DNA of 64,000 bases from Aminobacter niigataensis (GTDB lineage: Bacteria; Pseudomonadota; Alphaproteobacteria; Rhizobiales; Rhizobiaceae), in assembly GCF_014200015.1 (NCBI RefSeq), contig NZ_JACHOT010000001.1, positions 806,001-870,000 on the forward strand. Reading direction: 5' to 3'. The notes under the pieces were generated by a model. It worked only from the letters and a program-made list of their open reading frames with translations, did no database searches and was not told where the DNA came from. Below are positions 1 through 9,951 of this stretch, piece after piece (the stretch's first letter is position 1; every line of letters begins with the position of its first letter). Made by a program: the position numbers and the translations under genes.

Positions 1-1281
1 CGAGAACACTGTGCGTCCGGCGACCAAGGTTTTCAAGACCTTGCCCTGAAGGCGCGCGCCTTCGAAGCAGGTGTTCTTGGAGCGCGAGCGGATGTCGGCC
101 TCGCGCACCACCCACGGCTCGCCGAGGTCGACGAGCGCCAGATCCGCAACCGCACCCGGCTTCAGCGTGCCGCCTGGCAGGCCGAACAGTCGTGCCGGAG
201 CGGTCGAAAGCGTATCGATGATACGCAGCAGCGGGACATCGTCGTTGTGATGCAGGCGCAATGCGACGGCGAGCAGCGTCTCCAGCCCGATCGCGCCCGC
301 GGCGGCATCTGCGAAGGGCAGGCGCTTGGTGTCGACGTCCTGCGGGTCATGCGACGACACGATCACGTCGATGGTGCCGTCCTTCAGGGCCTCGACCATG
401 GCGAGGCGGTCTTCCTCGGCGCGCAGCGGTGGCGCCAGCCGGAAGAAGGTGCGGTACTCGCCGACGTCGTTTTCGTTGAGCGACAGGCTGTTGATCGAAA
501 CACCCGCCGTCACCTTGGCGCCGTCCGCCTTGGCGCGCGAAACGGCGCTGGCTGCCATGGCCGTCGAGATCTTGGCAGCGTGATAGCGGCCGCGTGTCAG
601 GCGCGCGAGCGCGAGGTCGCGTTCGAGCGGGATGGTCTCGGCTTCGCGCGGAATGCCCGAAAGCCCCAGCCAGCTGGCGTAGAGCCCTTCGTTCATCACC
701 CCCGACGAGGCGAGGTCGGCATCCTGCGTCTCATGCGCGATCACGGCATCGAAATCGCGGGCATAGGTCAGCGCCCGGCGCATCATCAGCGAATTGGCAA
801 TGGTGTGGCGTCCATCGGTGAAGGCAACAGCACCCGCTTCGCGCAGCAGGCCGAACTCGGTCATCTCGTGGCCTTCGAGGCCCTTGGTGATGGCTGCGGC
901 AGGGAAGACGTTGACCGATGCGGTTTCCTTGGCGGTCCGCAGCACGAATTCGACGAGGGCCACGTTATCGATCACCGGATCGGTGTCGGGCATCATGACG
1001 ATCGAGGTGACGCCGCCGGCAGCAGCGGCAACGCTTGCCGAGGCGATCGTTTCACGATGCTCGCCGCCGGGTTCGCCGATGAAGACGCGGCCGTCGACCA
1101 GGCCGGGGATGATCGTCTTGCCGGCGCAATCAATGACTTCGGCGCCGCCGGGAATGCCCTGGTTGAGCGCGTCGGCACCTGCTGCGACGATTTTCTTGCC
1201 GTCGACGATGACCGAACCGGTCGCATCGACGCCGCGCGAGGGGTCGACGATGCGGGCGCGCTGGAAAACCGTGATGCTCAT
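1..1281 (-). CDS. pyrC': Dihydroorotase-like protein PyrC' (probably non-catalytic), 3' end cut by window edge
   Basis: The minus-strand frame opens at ATG 1281 and stays open to base 1 (427 codons). It ends in a typical dihydroorotase C-terminus ([11 protein letters not shown]), so only a few residues are missing. The protein is an amidohydrolase-fold relative of dihydroorotase (pyrimidine synthesis). At residues 58-71, where active enzymes have D-x-H-x-H-x-R, it reads [14 protein letters not shown]: the two metal-binding histidines are Arg65 and Phe67. It overlaps pyrB by ATGA. In Pseudomonas a comparable inactive PyrC' is a structural partner of PyrB in the aspartate transcarbamoylase complex; the same role is inferred here. 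A separate active dihydroorotase should exist elsewhere in the genome. Confidence 0.88.
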   Translation of the reverse strand, partial: MSITVFQRARIVDPSRGVDATGSVIVDGKKIVAAGADALNQGIPGGAEVIDCAGKTIIPGLVDGRVFIGEPGGEHRETIASASVAAAAGGVTSIVMMPDTDPVIDNVALVEFVLRTAKETASVNVFPAAAITKGLEGHEMTEFGLLREAGAVAFTDGRHTIANSLMMRRALTYARDFDAVIAHETQDADLASSGVMNEGLYASWLGLSGIPREAETIPLERDLALARLTRGRYHAAKISTAMAASAVSRAKADGAKVTAGVSINSLSLNENDVGEYRTFFRLAPPLRAEEDRLAMVEALKDGTIDVIVSSHDPQDVDTKRLPFADAAAGAIGLETLLAVALRLHHNDDVPLLRIIDTLSTAPARLFGLPGGTLKPGAVADLALVDLGEPWVVREADIRSRSKNTCFEGARLQGKVLKTLVAGRTVFS

Positions 1282-2243
1282 GCGTTCTGTCCATCGCGAT
1301 TGCGGCGCGGGTCGAGCAGCGCTTCCATCACCGCCATGCGCACGGCGACGCCCATTTCCACCTGTTCCTGGATGACGCTTTGCGGCCCATCGGCGATCTC
1401 GGAGGCGATTTCGACCCCACGGTTCATCGGGCCGGGATGCATCACCAGCGCGTCGGGCTTGGCCGCCTTCAGTTTTTCGGCGTCGAGGCCGTAGTAGCGG
1501 AAATATTCGCGCACCGAAGGCACGAAGGCGCCGGCCATGCGCTCGCGCTGCAGGCGCAGCATCATGACGACGTCGGCGTCCTTGAGGCCATCGGCCATCG
1601 ACTGCGTTACCTCGACTCCCATCTGGTCGATGCCCGATGGAAGTAGTGTCGAAGGCGCCACGACACGGACGCGCGCGCCGAGCGCGTTGAGCAACAGGAT
1701 ATTGGAGCGCGCAACGCGCGAATGTAGGATGTCGCCGCAGATCGCCACCGTCAGCCGGGCGATGCTGCCCTTGGCGCGGCGGATCGTCAGGGCGTCGAGC
1801 AGCGCCTGCGTTGGGTGTTCATGTGCGCCGTCGCCGGCATTGACCACCGAGCAGCCGACCTTCTGTGCAAGCAGGGCGGCGGCACCGGCCGACTGATGGC
1901 GGATGATGAGGATGTCGGGCCGCATCGCATTCAGCGTCATCGCCGTATCGATCAGCGTTTCGCCCTTCTTCACCGAAGAGCTTGCCACCGACATGTTCAT
2001 GACGTCGGCGCCGAGGCGCTTTCCGGCGAGCTCGAACGACGACTGCGTGCGCGTCGAGGCTTCGTAGAACAGGTTGATCTGGGTGCGCCCGCGCAGCGTC
2101 GAGGTCTTTTTCTCCGACTGACGCGAAATCGACACCGCGGCATCGGCCCGGTCGAGCAGCAATTCGATGTCGAATGGAGAAAGGTCGCGGATGCCAAGAA
2201 GATGGCGGTGCGGGTAGGGCGGCAGGGACGAAAGGTCTGTCAT
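1278..2243 (-). CDS. pyrB: Aspartate carbamoyltransferase catalytic subunit
   Basis: 321 aa. It condenses carbamoyl phosphate and L-aspartate to N-carbamoylaspartate, the first committed step of pyrimidine synthesis, in the cytoplasm. Family signatures visible: carbamoyl-phosphate loop EASTRT (61-66), the mobile loop SVKKGE (90-95), HPTQ (143-146), LRLQRER (229-235) and HPGPMNRG (269-276). Length fits the family. Its stop overlaps the start of the downstream dihydroorotase-like gene by 4 bp, so the two are probably translationally coupled. No pyrI regulatory subunit is adjacent, as expected when a PyrC'-type partner is present. It is divergent from aidB across about 180 bp. Confidence 0.96.
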   Translation of the reverse strand: MTDLSSLPPYPHRHLLGIRDLSPFDIELLLDRADAAVSISRQSEKKTSTLRGRTQINLFYEASTRTQSSFELAGKRLGADVMNMSVASSSVKKGETLIDTAMTLNAMRPDILIIRHQSAGAAALLAQKVGCSVVNAGDGAHEHPTQALLDALTIRRAKGSIARLTVAICGDILHSRVARSNILLLNALGARVRVVAPSTLLPSGIDQMGVEVTQSMADGLKDADVVMMLRLQRERMAGAFVPSVREYFRYYGLDAEKLKAAKPDALVMHPGPMNRGVEIASEIADGPQSVIQEQVEMGVAVRMAVMEALLDPRRNRDGQNA

Positions 2244-2427
2244 CTCAAGGCGCTGCTATAGGCTGTGCTTAAGTGACCCGCAAGCCGGCATTTCGATGAT
2301 GAAAGTTCTCCCACGGGATTTTCGTCGCGGGCAAGCTGCGCCATAAGCTATCGCTAAGCATTTCGGCTATAAAGCCGGCCATGGCTGCGGATTCGTGCCC
2401 GTCGCCCACACCGATGAAGGACAAGGC

Positions 2428-4056
2428 GTGACGCAGGACGTGCCGAACCAGCCCCCTCCGCTGACGGGCAGCAATGCCTGGCGCGGAGATCCGCTGCTGA
2501 TCCAGATTGCAGAGAGCTTTTCCGAGCCGGTCCGTCGCGACCTCGACGGCCTCGGCCGCTTCGTGCTGAACCAGGAAGCGCAGGACCTGGCGCGGCTCGC
2601 CAACAGCGAGGTACCGAAGCTCAGGACACACGACCGACAGGGCCGACGCATCGACCAAGTCGAGTTTCATCCGGCCTATCATGCGCTGATGCGCCGTTCG
2701 GTCGCCGGCGGGCTGCATTCTTCCGTCTGGGAAAATGGCGGCACGGAAACCGGCCGGCGGCACCAGGTGCGAGCCGCACGCTTTTATCTTACCGCGCAAC
2801 TCGAATGCGGGCATCTGTGCCCGATCACCATGACCAACGCTTCGCTGGCAGCCCTGATGGCGAGCCCGAAGCTGTTCCGCGAATGGGCACCGCGCGTCAC
2901 CACCCGCAAATACGATCAGGCGCAGAAGCCGCCGGTCGAGAAGGCCGGCCTGACGCTCGGCATGGGGATGACCGAGAGGCAGGGCGGCACCGACGTGCGT
3001 GCCAACACCACCAGGGCCGAACGTGCCGGTGGCAGCTTCTATCGGCTCAACGGCCACAAGTGGTTCATGTCGGCGCCGATGTCGGACGCCTTCCTGATGC
3101 TGGCGCAGGCGCCGGAGGGGCTGTCCTGTTTCCTGGTTCCGCGCATCCTGAGCGACGGTTCGGCCAACGGGCTGCAGTTCCAGCGCCTCAAGGACAAGCT
3201 CGGCAACCGTTCCAATGCCTCGTCCGAGGTCGAGATCCAGGGCGCCATCGGCGACCTGGTCGGCGAGCCCGGCGGCGGCGTCAAGACGATCATGGACATG
3301 GTGACGCTGACGCGCCTCGATTGTGCCGTGGCGTCCTCGGCAATCATGCGGGCGGGGTTGGCGGAAGCCGTGCACCACACCCGCCACCGCCAGGTTTTCG
3401 GCGCCAATCTCGTCGACCAGCCGCTGATGCAGCGCGTGCTGGCCGACATGGCGCTTGATGTCGCCGGTGCTACCGCACTCGCCTTCCGCCTGGCGCGCTC
3501 CTTCGACGAAGCGGCATCGGACCGCGGCGAGGCGGCCTTTGCGCGTGCCATGACCCCGGTCGTCAAATACTGGGTCTGCAAGATCGCACCGCCGCTCCTC
3601 TACGAGGCAATGGAATGCCTCGGCGGCAATGGCTATGTCGAGGAAGCGCCGCTCGCGCGCTACTATCGCGAGGCGCCGGTCAACGCGATCTGGGAAGGCT
3701 CCGGCAACGTCATGGCGCTGGACGTGCTGCGCGTGCTGGGCCGGGCACCGGGACTGTTTGATGACGTGCTTGCGAGCATCGAGCGCGATCTGGGCCCGGG
3801 CGGACGCAGCATCCTGGGGGTACTCAGGGCGGCGATGCAGGTCGCGAGCTCCGACGAAGGCTCCGCACGCATCCTGACCGAGCAACTGGCGATTTCGGCT
3901 GCAGCAGCGGAGTTGCGCCGGATGGGGGCAGGGCGCATCGCCGATGCCTTCATCGAGACCCGGCTCGCCGGACAATGGCGCGGTACCTACGGCATGCTCG
4001 ACGCACGACACGATTCGCGGCTGATCATCGATACTCTCTATCCGCAGGCCGGCTGA
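2428..4056 (+). CDS. aidB: AidB-type acyl-CoA dehydrogenase
   Basis: About 542 aa from GTG 2428, preceded by GAAGGACAA; an in-frame GTG at 2395 would add 11 residues but has a worse ribosome site. The protein opens with NQPPPLTGSNAW, a hallmark of AidB, and carries acyl-CoA dehydrogenase blocks including MGMTERQGGTDVRAN and GGNGYVEEAPLARYYREAP (about 399-417) with the WEGSGN turn. AidB is an FAD flavoprotein of the E. coli adaptive response to alkylation; its physiological substrate is unsettled. No ada or alkB gene lies beside it here, so alkylation control cannot be inferred from context. Confidence 0.9.
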   Translation: MTQDVPNQPPPLTGSNAWRGDPLLIQIAESFSEPVRRDLDGLGRFVLNQEAQDLARLANSEVPKLRTHDRQGRRIDQVEFHPAYHALMRRSVAGGLHSSVWENGGTETGRRHQVRAARFYLTAQLECGHLCPITMTNASLAALMASPKLFREWAPRVTTRKYDQAQKPPVEKAGLTLGMGMTERQGGTDVRANTTRAERAGGSFYRLNGHKWFMSAPMSDAFLMLAQAPEGLSCFLVPRILSDGSANGLQFQRLKDKLGNRSNASSEVEIQGAIGDLVGEPGGGVKTIMDMVTLTRLDCAVASSAIMRAGLAEAVHHTRHRQVFGANLVDQPLMQRVLADMALDVAGATALAFRLARSFDEAASDRGEAAFARAMTPVVKYWVCKIAPPLLYEAMECLGGNGYVEEAPLARYYREAPVNAIWEGSGNVMALDVLRVLGRAPGLFDDVLASIERDLGPGGRSILGVLRAAMQVASSDEGSARILTEQLAISAAAAELRRMGAGRIADAFIETRLAGQWRGTYGMLDARHDSRLIIDTLYPQAG

Positions 4057-4255
4057 ACCGCGGCGCTGCCGGGTTTGCGGTGGCTCCGGGCCACGTCAGC
4101 CCGCCGGTCGTTAACCTTAATGAATGGTTTACGTTGCACGGCGCATCCGCCGGGCCCACTGTATTCTGCAAAGAAGCGGGATTCCCGATGCGGGCCTTTT
4201 TGAACCAGTTGCCAGACATTGACGCCGCCGGGCCATGTGCGCGGGGGCACGCCTG

Positions 4256-4567
4256 ATGCGCTACATCTTTGCCATATGGGCCGCGCCGCTGGTGCTTTTC
4301 TGGGGCTGGTACCTCCTGTCGATCTACGACATGCATTTCGGCTACTGGATGCTGTCGCGCCGGTTCAACCTTGCCATCTTCGAGCTCTATGGCGAAATAC
4401 TCGGTATCGATCCCGCGACGATCCCGTGGTTGATGGCCAAGGCCTTCTTCTTCGATACGTTGGTCATTCTGGCGATCTGGGCGTTCCGTCGCCGCAAGCA
4501 GATCGCTGAAAGAGTGAGAGTGCTGCGGGCGCGCTATTCTTCCGCGGAATCGGCGCCCAGCGTCTGA
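4256..4567 (+). CDS. Small two-TM membrane protein (DUF6105-like)
   Basis: 103 aa from ATG 4256 (GTG/ATG codons upstream lack a better ribosome site). Two hydrophobic segments, about residues 2-21 and 55-78, bracket a short aromatic-rich loop, followed by a basic tail with RRRK. It looks like the small inner-membrane family I know from rhizobia as DUF6105; the role is unknown. The last 34 bp overlap the end of ruvX on the opposite strand. Confidence 0.7.
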   Translation: MRYIFAIWAAPLVLFWGWYLLSIYDMHFGYWMLSRRFNLAIFELYGEILGIDPATIPWLMAKAFFFDTLVILAIWAFRRRKQIAERVRVLRARYSSAESAPSV

Positions 4568-5049
4568 AGCCTGTCCAATACGCCTTGCAGGATAAAGGCA
4601 GCGGCGGCCGAATCGATGCGTCCTTCGCGCTTCTTGCGCGACACGTCCATCTCGATCAGTGCGCGTTCCGCTGCCACCGTCGACAGCCGCTCGTCCCAGA
4701 AAATGAAGGGCAATTCGGTCAGGTTGGCCGCATTGCGCACGAAGGCACGCGATTTCTGGGCGCGCGGGCCCTCGGAACCGTCCATGTTGATGGGTAGGCC
4801 AATCACGATCGCGCCGGTATTTTCCTTGGCCAGCATGGCAAGCAGGGCTGCGAGATCGAGCGTGAACTTCTTGCGGATGATCACCGGGCGCGGATGCGAG
4901 AACGACAGGCCGCGATCGGACACGGCAACGCCGATCGTCTTGTCGCCGAGATCGAGGCCGGCCAGCGTCTTGCCACCGGCCAGCAGCTCAGGCAGTTGTT
5001 CAATCGTAGCGATGGCCAAGCGGCTTTCCTTATGACTTGAGGTGCGCAT
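4534..5049 (-). CDS. ruvX: Putative pre-16S rRNA nuclease / Holliday junction resolvase RuvX (YqgF)
   Basis: 171 aa with the RNase H-like fold of the YqgF family. The first acidic strand is visible as [15 protein letters not shown] (31-45); further family blocks are [15 protein letters not shown] and [17 protein letters not shown], with the terminal acidic segment [18 protein letters not shown]. coli YqgF processes the 5' end of 16S rRNA and was once predicted to resolve Holliday junctions. The N-terminus is about 25 residues longer than typical, so a downstream TTG start near codon 11 is possible. Confidence 0.93.
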   Translation of the reverse strand: MRTSSHKESRLAIATIEQLPELLAGGKTLAGLDLGDKTIGVAVSDRGLSFSHPRPVIIRKKFTLDLAALLAMLAKENTGAIVIGLPINMDGSEGPRAQKSRAFVRNAANLTELPFIFWDERLSTVAAERALIEMDVSRKKREGRIDSAAAAFILQGVLDRLQTLGADSAEE

Positions 5050-5152
5050 CCGGTGGAAGTGCTAACACCTTGAATTTGCGTATCGGCCCCTTTGAAAGGA
5101 GCTTGGTGCGTTCTATCCTTTGGCCAACGAAATTGCGAGGAATGCCGAAACG

Positions 5153-5860
5153 ATGAAACTGACCTGGTATGGACATTCGGCATTCCGCATCGAAGTGGCA
5201 GGCGCCACGATCCTGATCGACCCGTTCCTGAGCGGCAATCCCTCCTGGGGCAAGTCGTGGGAAGCGGCGGCGGAAGGCGTCACCCATGTGCTCCTGACCC
5301 ATGGGCATGACGATCATATCGGCGACGCCGCCGCCATCCTGAAAAAGACGGGCGCCATGCTCGTCGCCAATTTCGAGATCTGCATGTTTCTGGTGGGCCA
5401 GGGCGTCAGCGACAAGGTGATCAATCCCGGCAACATCGGCGGTACCGTCGATTGCGGCGGCTTTACCACCACCTTCGTTACTGCGCTGCATTCGTCTTCC
5501 GCGGGCGGGCCTGGCGGCACCAATACCTATCTCGGCAATCCCGGCGGGCTGGTGTTGCATTTCGCCGACGAGCGTACGCTCTACCACATGGGCGATACCG
5601 ACATCTTCTCCGACATGGCCTTGATCAACGAGCTGCACGAGCCGGCTATCGGCTTGGTGCCTGTCGGCGACCGCTTCACCATGGGCGGTGCGGTGGCGGC
5701 TCTCGCCTGCCGGCGCTTCTTCAAGTTCGAGACGGTGGTGCCATGCCACTTCGCTACCTTCCCGATCATCGACCAGACGGCAGAAAGCTTCGTCGATGGC
5801 CTCGAAGGCTCGGGCGTCGAAGTGATGCTGCCGAAAGTGGGCGTAGCCATAGACATTTGA
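5153..5860 (+). CDS. UPF0173 metal-dependent hydrolase (metallo-beta-lactamase fold)
   Basis: 235 aa starting at ATG 5153 ([15 protein letters not shown], the family's canonical start); a longer frame from 5120 is not needed. Zinc-binding motif [11 protein letters not shown] is present, plus the later Asp and His ligands in HMGDTD and VPCHFATFP. The family is related to UlaG; the substrate is not known. It is followed closely by a small exported protein. Confidence 0.92.
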   Translation: MKLTWYGHSAFRIEVAGATILIDPFLSGNPSWGKSWEAAAEGVTHVLLTHGHDDHIGDAAAILKKTGAMLVANFEICMFLVGQGVSDKVINPGNIGGTVDCGGFTTTFVTALHSSSAGGPGGTNTYLGNPGGLVLHFADERTLYHMGDTDIFSDMALINELHEPAIGLVPVGDRFTMGGAVAALACRRFFKFETVVPCHFATFPIIDQTAESFVDGLEGSGVEVMLPKVGVAIDI

Positions 5861-5891
5861 TCGGGTGCGATCTGTGCGATTGGGGTGAGCG

Positions 5892-6311
5892 ATGATGAAC
5901 TGGAGAAATTTGGCGACGGTTTCCCTGCTCTGGCTCGGCGTTTGCGAGGCATCGGCTGAGGACTTTATCAAGGGCGTCTATCTCCAGTCCGAAGAACTCT
6001 GCGCCCAGGCCAAGAAGGATACGCTTCAGACGGTGGTCGACGCCGGAGGCCTGGTCCTGTCCGCGAGCGGAATCGAAAGCGTCGAGTACAATTGCGAATT
6101 CCTCAACGTCACGCGGGCTACGCGTGCGCCGGCATGGGCCGTGACGGCTCTCTGCCAGGAGCCCGGCCACCTGTTCCCCGACACGCTTTCCATCCTCGAA
6201 TTGAGCCCGACGCAACTCGATCTCGTCTCTGTCCGCACAGTCGATGCCGAGGGCGGCCAGACCAACAATGCCGGCACCTACTATCTGTGCGACGGCGTCA
6301 CCATGCCGTGA
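5892..6311 (+). CDS. Hypothetical exported protein
   Basis: 139 aa. Residues 1-22 form a signal peptide with a likely cut after ASA-E, so the mature protein should be periplasmic. Four cysteines (mature part, around Cys37, Cys68, Cys89 and Cys133) suggest two disulfides. I do not recognise the family. It is 31 nt downstream of the UPF0173 hydrolase and upstream of gatC, in the same direction. Confidence 0.7.
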   Translation: MMNWRNLATVSLLWLGVCEASAEDFIKGVYLQSEELCAQAKKDTLQTVVDAGGLVLSASGIESVEYNCEFLNVTRATRAPAWAVTALCQEPGHLFPDTLSILELSPTQLDLVSVRTVDAEGGQTNNAGTYYLCDGVTMP

Positions 6312-6394
6312 GCCCGATCATCGATGTTGCGCCGCGCGCGCGGCGCCGTTATAGCCCGACCTGACCATTTTCCCGGCTTTCCGGAGTTTTTTCG

Positions 6395-6682
6395 ATGTCC
6401 GTTGATCTCAAGACAGTCAAGCGCGTCGCGCATCTCGCCCGCATCGCGGTGAGCGAAGACGACGCCCAGCGCATGACCGGCGAATTGAACGCAATCCTCG
6501 GCTTTGTCGAGCAACTCAACGAGGTCGATGTCTCGGGCGTGGAGCCGATGACGTCGGTCACGCCGATGGAGATGAAGAAGCGCGTCGACGCCGTCACCGA
6601 CGGCGGCAAGGCAGCCGACATCGTCGCTAATGCGCCGGCCACCGACGAGAATTTCTTCCTCGTGCCGAAAGTGGTGGAATAG
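6395..6682 (+). CDS. gatC: Asp-tRNA(Asn)/Glu-tRNA(Gln) amidotransferase subunit C
   Basis: 95 aa, full length. It is the small subunit that wraps between GatA and GatB in the tRNA-dependent amidotransferase. Recognised by the start [22 protein letters not shown], the segment [22 protein letters not shown] and the C-terminal [11 protein letters not shown]. It lies 68 bp upstream of gatA and is presumably co-transcribed with it. gatB is not in the window. Confidence 0.96.
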   Translation: MSVDLKTVKRVAHLARIAVSEDDAQRMTGELNAILGFVEQLNEVDVSGVEPMTSVTPMEMKKRVDAVTDGGKAADIVANAPATDENFFLVPKVVE

Positions 6683-6750
6683 GCCTTGGCCGCCCGTTCC
6701 GCATTCCATCAAAAGCAGCTTTCGGCTGCCTGACCCGAAGTGATTTCGCC

Positions 6751-8316
6751 ATGACCGACCTGACCCGACTGACGATTGCCGAAGCGCGCGAAAAGCTGCG
6801 CGGCAAGGAGATCACCGCCTCCGAGCTGACCAACGCCTATGTCTCGGCCATCGAGCAAGCCAATCCGACCTTCAACGCCTATGTCGCCACCACGCCCGAC
6901 AAGGCGCGCGAGATGGCCAAGGCTTCCGACGCAAAGCTCGCCAAGGGCGAGGGCGGGGCGCTCGAAGGCATTCCACTTGGCATCAAGGACCTGTTCGCTA
7001 CCGAAGGCGTGCACACCCAGGCCTGCAGCCATGTGCTCGACGGTTTCGAGCCACGCTACGAATCGACCGTGACGGCCAATCTCTGGGCCGATGGCGCGGT
7101 GATGCTCGGCAAGCTCAACATGGACGAATTCGCCATGGGCTCGTCGAACGAGACGTCCTATTACGGCCCGGTGGTCAACCCGTGGCGGCGCTCGCGCGTG
7201 CAGACCACGGTCAAGCCGACCTTCCATGACGGCGGCAGCGGTTTCGTGCGGCCCGGCGGCGTCGAGGAGAGCCGCAGCTACGACAACATGCAGCTGGTGC
7301 CTGGCGGTTCTTCAGGCGGTTCAGCCGCGGCCGTCTCGGCCTTCCTGTGTGCCGGCGCAACTGCCACCGACACCGGCGGTTCGATCCGCCAGCCTGCCGC
7401 CTTCACCGGCACAGTCGGCATCAAGCCGACCTATGGCCGCGTTTCGCGCTGGGGCACGGTTGCCTTCGCTTCGTCGCTCGACCAGGCCGGCCCGATCGCC
7501 CGTGACGTGCGCGATGCCGCGATCCTGCTCAAGTCGATGGCGTCGGTCGATGCCAAGGACACCACCTCCGTCGATCTGCCGGTGCCGGACTACGAGGCGG
7601 CGATCGGCAAGTCGGTCAAGGGCATGAAGATCGGCATTCCCAGGGAATACCGCGTCGACGGCATGCCCGACGACATCGAGGCGCTGTGGCAGAAGGGTAT
7701 TGCCTGGCTCAAGGACGCGGGCGCCGAGATCGTCGACATCTCGCTGCCGCACACCAAATACGCACTGCCTGCCTATTACATCGTGGCACCCGCCGAGGCG
7801 TCTTCGAATCTCGCCCGCTACGACGGCGTCCGCTACGGCTTGCGCGTGCCGGGCAAGGACATCATCGAGATGTACGAAAACACCCGCGCCGCCGGTTTCG
7901 GTCGTGAGGTCAAGCGCCGCATCATGATCGGTACCTACGTGCTGTCGGCCGGCTACTACGACGCCTATTACCTGCAGGCGCAGAAGGTGCGCACGCTGAT
8001 CAAGCGCGACTTCGAGCTGGCCTTCGCCGCCGGCGTCGACGTCATCCTGACGCCGGCAACGCCTTCGGCCGCCTTCGGTATCGCCGACCAGGACATGGCC
8101 GCAGATCCGGTCAAGATGTACCTCAACGACATCTTCACGGTGACGGTCAACATGGCCGGCCTGCCGGGCATCGCCGTACCTGCCGGGCTTGACGGCCATG
8201 GCCTGCCGCTCGGACTGCAACTCATCGGCCGGCCGTTCGACGAGGAAACGCTGTTCCAGACCGCGCATGTCATCGAGCAGGCGGCGGGCCGCTTCCAGCC
8301 GGAAAAGTGGTGGTAG
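6751..8316 (+). CDS. gatA: Asp-tRNA(Asn)/Glu-tRNA(Gln) amidotransferase subunit A, with insertion
   Basis: 521 aa. This amidase-signature glutaminase supplies ammonia for converting Glu-tRNA(Gln) or Asp-tRNA(Asn) to the amide. Catalytic elements are present: Lys in GIKDLF, the Ser-rich loop [12 protein letters not shown] and the nucleophile region [14 protein letters not shown]. About 36 residues (146-181) lie between GPVVNPW and LVPGGSSGG where GatA usually has 8-9, giving a length some 30 residues above the normal 485-495. The extra stretch is in frame and shows no stop, so the gene is intact. Confidence 0.95.
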   Translation: MTDLTRLTIAEAREKLRGKEITASELTNAYVSAIEQANPTFNAYVATTPDKAREMAKASDAKLAKGEGGALEGIPLGIKDLFATEGVHTQACSHVLDGFEPRYESTVTANLWADGAVMLGKLNMDEFAMGSSNETSYYGPVVNPWRRSRVQTTVKPTFHDGGSGFVRPGGVEESRSYDNMQLVPGGSSGGSAAAVSAFLCAGATATDTGGSIRQPAAFTGTVGIKPTYGRVSRWGTVAFASSLDQAGPIARDVRDAAILLKSMASVDAKDTTSVDLPVPDYEAAIGKSVKGMKIGIPREYRVDGMPDDIEALWQKGIAWLKDAGAEIVDISLPHTKYALPAYYIVAPAEASSNLARYDGVRYGLRVPGKDIIEMYENTRAAGFGREVKRRIMIGTYVLSAGYYDAYYLQAQKVRTLIKRDFELAFAAGVDVILTPATPSAAFGIADQDMAADPVKMYLNDIFTVTVNMAGLPGIAVPAGLDGHGLPLGLQLIGRPFDEETLFQTAHVIEQAAGRFQPEKWW

Positions 8317-8319
8317 GCA

Positions 8320-8350
8320 CATAGGGACGGTCGAAACGACCGTCCCTATG
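8320..8350 (+). terminator. 14-bp stem-loop after gatA
   Basis: Perfect inverted repeat with 14-bp arms (8320-8333 and 8337-8350) and an AAA loop, 3 nt after the gatA stop. No T-tract follows, so it may end transcription with Rho or stabilise the 3' end rather than act as a classical intrinsic terminator. Confidence 0.65.
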
Positions 8351-8424
8351 GCAATTCAACCGAAAGTAGATCGTTGAATTTTGCACAACTTCCGATATGC
8401 TGATGGCATTTCGGGAGGGTGGCG

Positions 8425-9111
8425 ATGCTCTTCAGTTTGGTCATTGCGATGCTCGCGTCCGGCTGGCTGGGATGCTGCGCCCGGTACGCCGTCAATTTCG
8501 AGACGGCGAAGGAAACTGAAGTCCCTGCGCGACCCTGGGATCTCAACACCGTCTGGTCCGTGCTGGTCCTCGGGGCGGCGGCAGCGCTCGTAGTTCCGCT
8601 GTTCCTGTCGATCGCCAACAACAACATCATGACCGACATCCTGGCGGCGCAGTCGTTTTCATCGGTCGCCAGCAAGATTCTCATCGTCGCCGGCTTTTGC
8701 GTCCTGGCCGGAGCAACTGCCCCCAATTTCATCGAGAGCCTGGCGCAAAAGGCGCTGAACCTCGCCAAGAAGAATGAATCGAAGATCGAGAAGGTCAACG
8801 AAAAGGCCGATAGCAATCTGGAACTGATCTCCGAGCAGATCGAGGCCGGCGACCAGGGCGTGCCGGGTGCGAAGATCCAGGCCGTCAAGCCGCCGGCGGA
8901 CCTGCCGCCGATGTCCGCGGACGAAAAGCAGGTCGTGGTGTCCCTCAACAACATGGCCTACCGGCGCCGCACGATCACCGGAATCTCCAAGGAGACCGGC
9001 ATGAGCAAGGTGAGGGTAAGGGAACTGCTTGCGGCCCTGGCGCAGGCAGGACACGTGACGCAGTTGAAGTCGTCCAGGACCGGGGTCGTGCTTTACGAAC
9101 TCGCGATGTAA
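8425..9111 (+). CDS. Three-TM protein with C-terminal winged helix (YLATT/YEATS-associated-like)
   Basis: 228 aa from ATG 8425, preceded by GGGAGG. Three hydrophobic helices (about 1-19, 43-64 and 83-100) are followed by a charged coiled coil (about 105-141), a proline-rich linker and a winged-helix domain (about 166-228: SKETGMSKVRVRELLAALAQAGHV). The block VVPLFLSIANNNI...ILIVAGFCVLAGATAPNFIESL resembles, from memory, the YEATS-like-associating three-TM (YLATT) domain described in comparative genomics of nucleotide-signalling and conflict systems. No YEATS-like or nucleotidyltransferase gene is adjacent. Function unknown; a membrane-tethered DNA-binding sensor is an inference. Confidence 0.7.
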   Translation: MLFSLVIAMLASGWLGCCARYAVNFETAKETEVPARPWDLNTVWSVLVLGAAAALVVPLFLSIANNNIMTDILAAQSFSSVASKILIVAGFCVLAGATAPNFIESLAQKALNLAKKNESKIEKVNEKADSNLELISEQIEAGDQGVPGAKIQAVKPPADLPPMSADEKQVVVSLNNMAYRRRTITGISKETGMSKVRVRELLAALAQAGHVTQLKSSRTGVVLYELAM

Positions 9112-9153
9112 TAAATTTGCCGTCGAGACTCACAACACAGGCGGCAATCCGGT

Positions 9154-9951
9154 TTGTTTTTCTATCTTTCCAAGGTCTTCTGGTTCTTCGCCCAACCGCT
9201 CAATTTTGCGATTCTTCTGCTGTTGGCCGGGCTGGTCGCTAGCTTCTTCGGGCGGCGGCGCCTGTTCCGCGCTGCGGCGCTGCTGGCCACGCTGGTCCTT
9301 GCGACAGCTGCCTGGACGTCGTTTGGCGCGCTGATGCTCAACCCGCTCGAAGAGAGATTTCCGCACCCGCCGGCACCCGGAAAGGTTGACGGTATCGTCG
9401 TGCTCGGCGGTGGTTTCGAGGGGGCGATCAACCTGGCGCGCGGCGGCTACGAACTCAACAGCGGCGGTGACCGCTTCGTCGAGACCGCCATACTGGCCCG
9501 TCGCTATCCCGACGCCAGGGTTGTTGTATCCGGTGGCAGCGGCGCGCTGATGCTGGAGGGCGAGGGCGACGCTGACACGGCACCGCGCCTACTCGAGGCG
9601 CTCGGTGTATCGCTCGATCGGCTGATCCTGGAGAACCGTTCGCGCAACACTTACGAGAATGCGCTGTTCTCGAAAGAACTGGTCACGCCCAAACCTGGCG
9701 AAACCTGGCTGCTGGTTACATCGGCATTCCACATGCCGCGGTCGATGGCGCTGTTTGCCAAGGCGGGATTTGCTGTCGTTGCATGGCCGGTCGACTATCG
9801 CACGTCGGGCGAGGAGGGCATCGGCCTGTTTACCGACAATCCCGCCGATTCGTTGCAGAACACGACGATGGCCGTGCGCGAGTGGGTCGGGCTTGTGGCC
9901 TATTGGCTGTCCGGCCGGATCGACAGCCCGTTGCCCGGCCCGGAGTCTTGA
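9154..9951 (+). CDS. YdcF/ElyC-family (DUF218) membrane protein
   Basis: 265 aa from a TTG start at 9154; MFFYLSKVFWFFAQPLN is the usual opening of ElyC-like members, which supports this weak start. Two N-terminal TM helices (about 8-25 and 31-55) are followed by a DUF218 domain with VDGIVVLGGGFE, ARVVVSGGSG, ENRSRNTYENA and LVTSAFHMPRSM. E. coli ElyC affects envelope precursor (undecaprenyl carrier) metabolism; the biochemical activity is not established. The 3' end overlaps the convergent DUF599 gene by 52 bp. Confidence 0.88.
   Translation: MFFYLSKVFWFFAQPLNFAILLLLAGLVASFFGRRRLFRAAALLATLVLATAAWTSFGALMLNPLEERFPHPPAPGKVDGIVVLGGGFEGAINLARGGYELNSGGDRFVETAILARRYPDARVVVSGGSGALMLEGEGDADTAPRLLEALGVSLDRLILENRSRNTYENALFSKELVTPKPGETWLLVTSAFHMPRSMALFAKAGFAVVAWPVDYRTSGEEGIGLFTDNPADSLQNTTMAVREWVGLVAYWLSGRIDSPLPGPES

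Noticed and set aside
247-1494. 415-codon plus-strand frame over pyrC' and pyrB
   Set aside because: Antisense to the dihydroorotase-like gene whose conserved motifs read cleanly on the minus strand.
4105-4135. Possible CtrA site (TTAACC...TTAA) before the DUF6105-like gene
   Set aside because: Half-site spacing does not match TTAA-N7-TTAA; AT-rich promoter sequence is enough to explain it.
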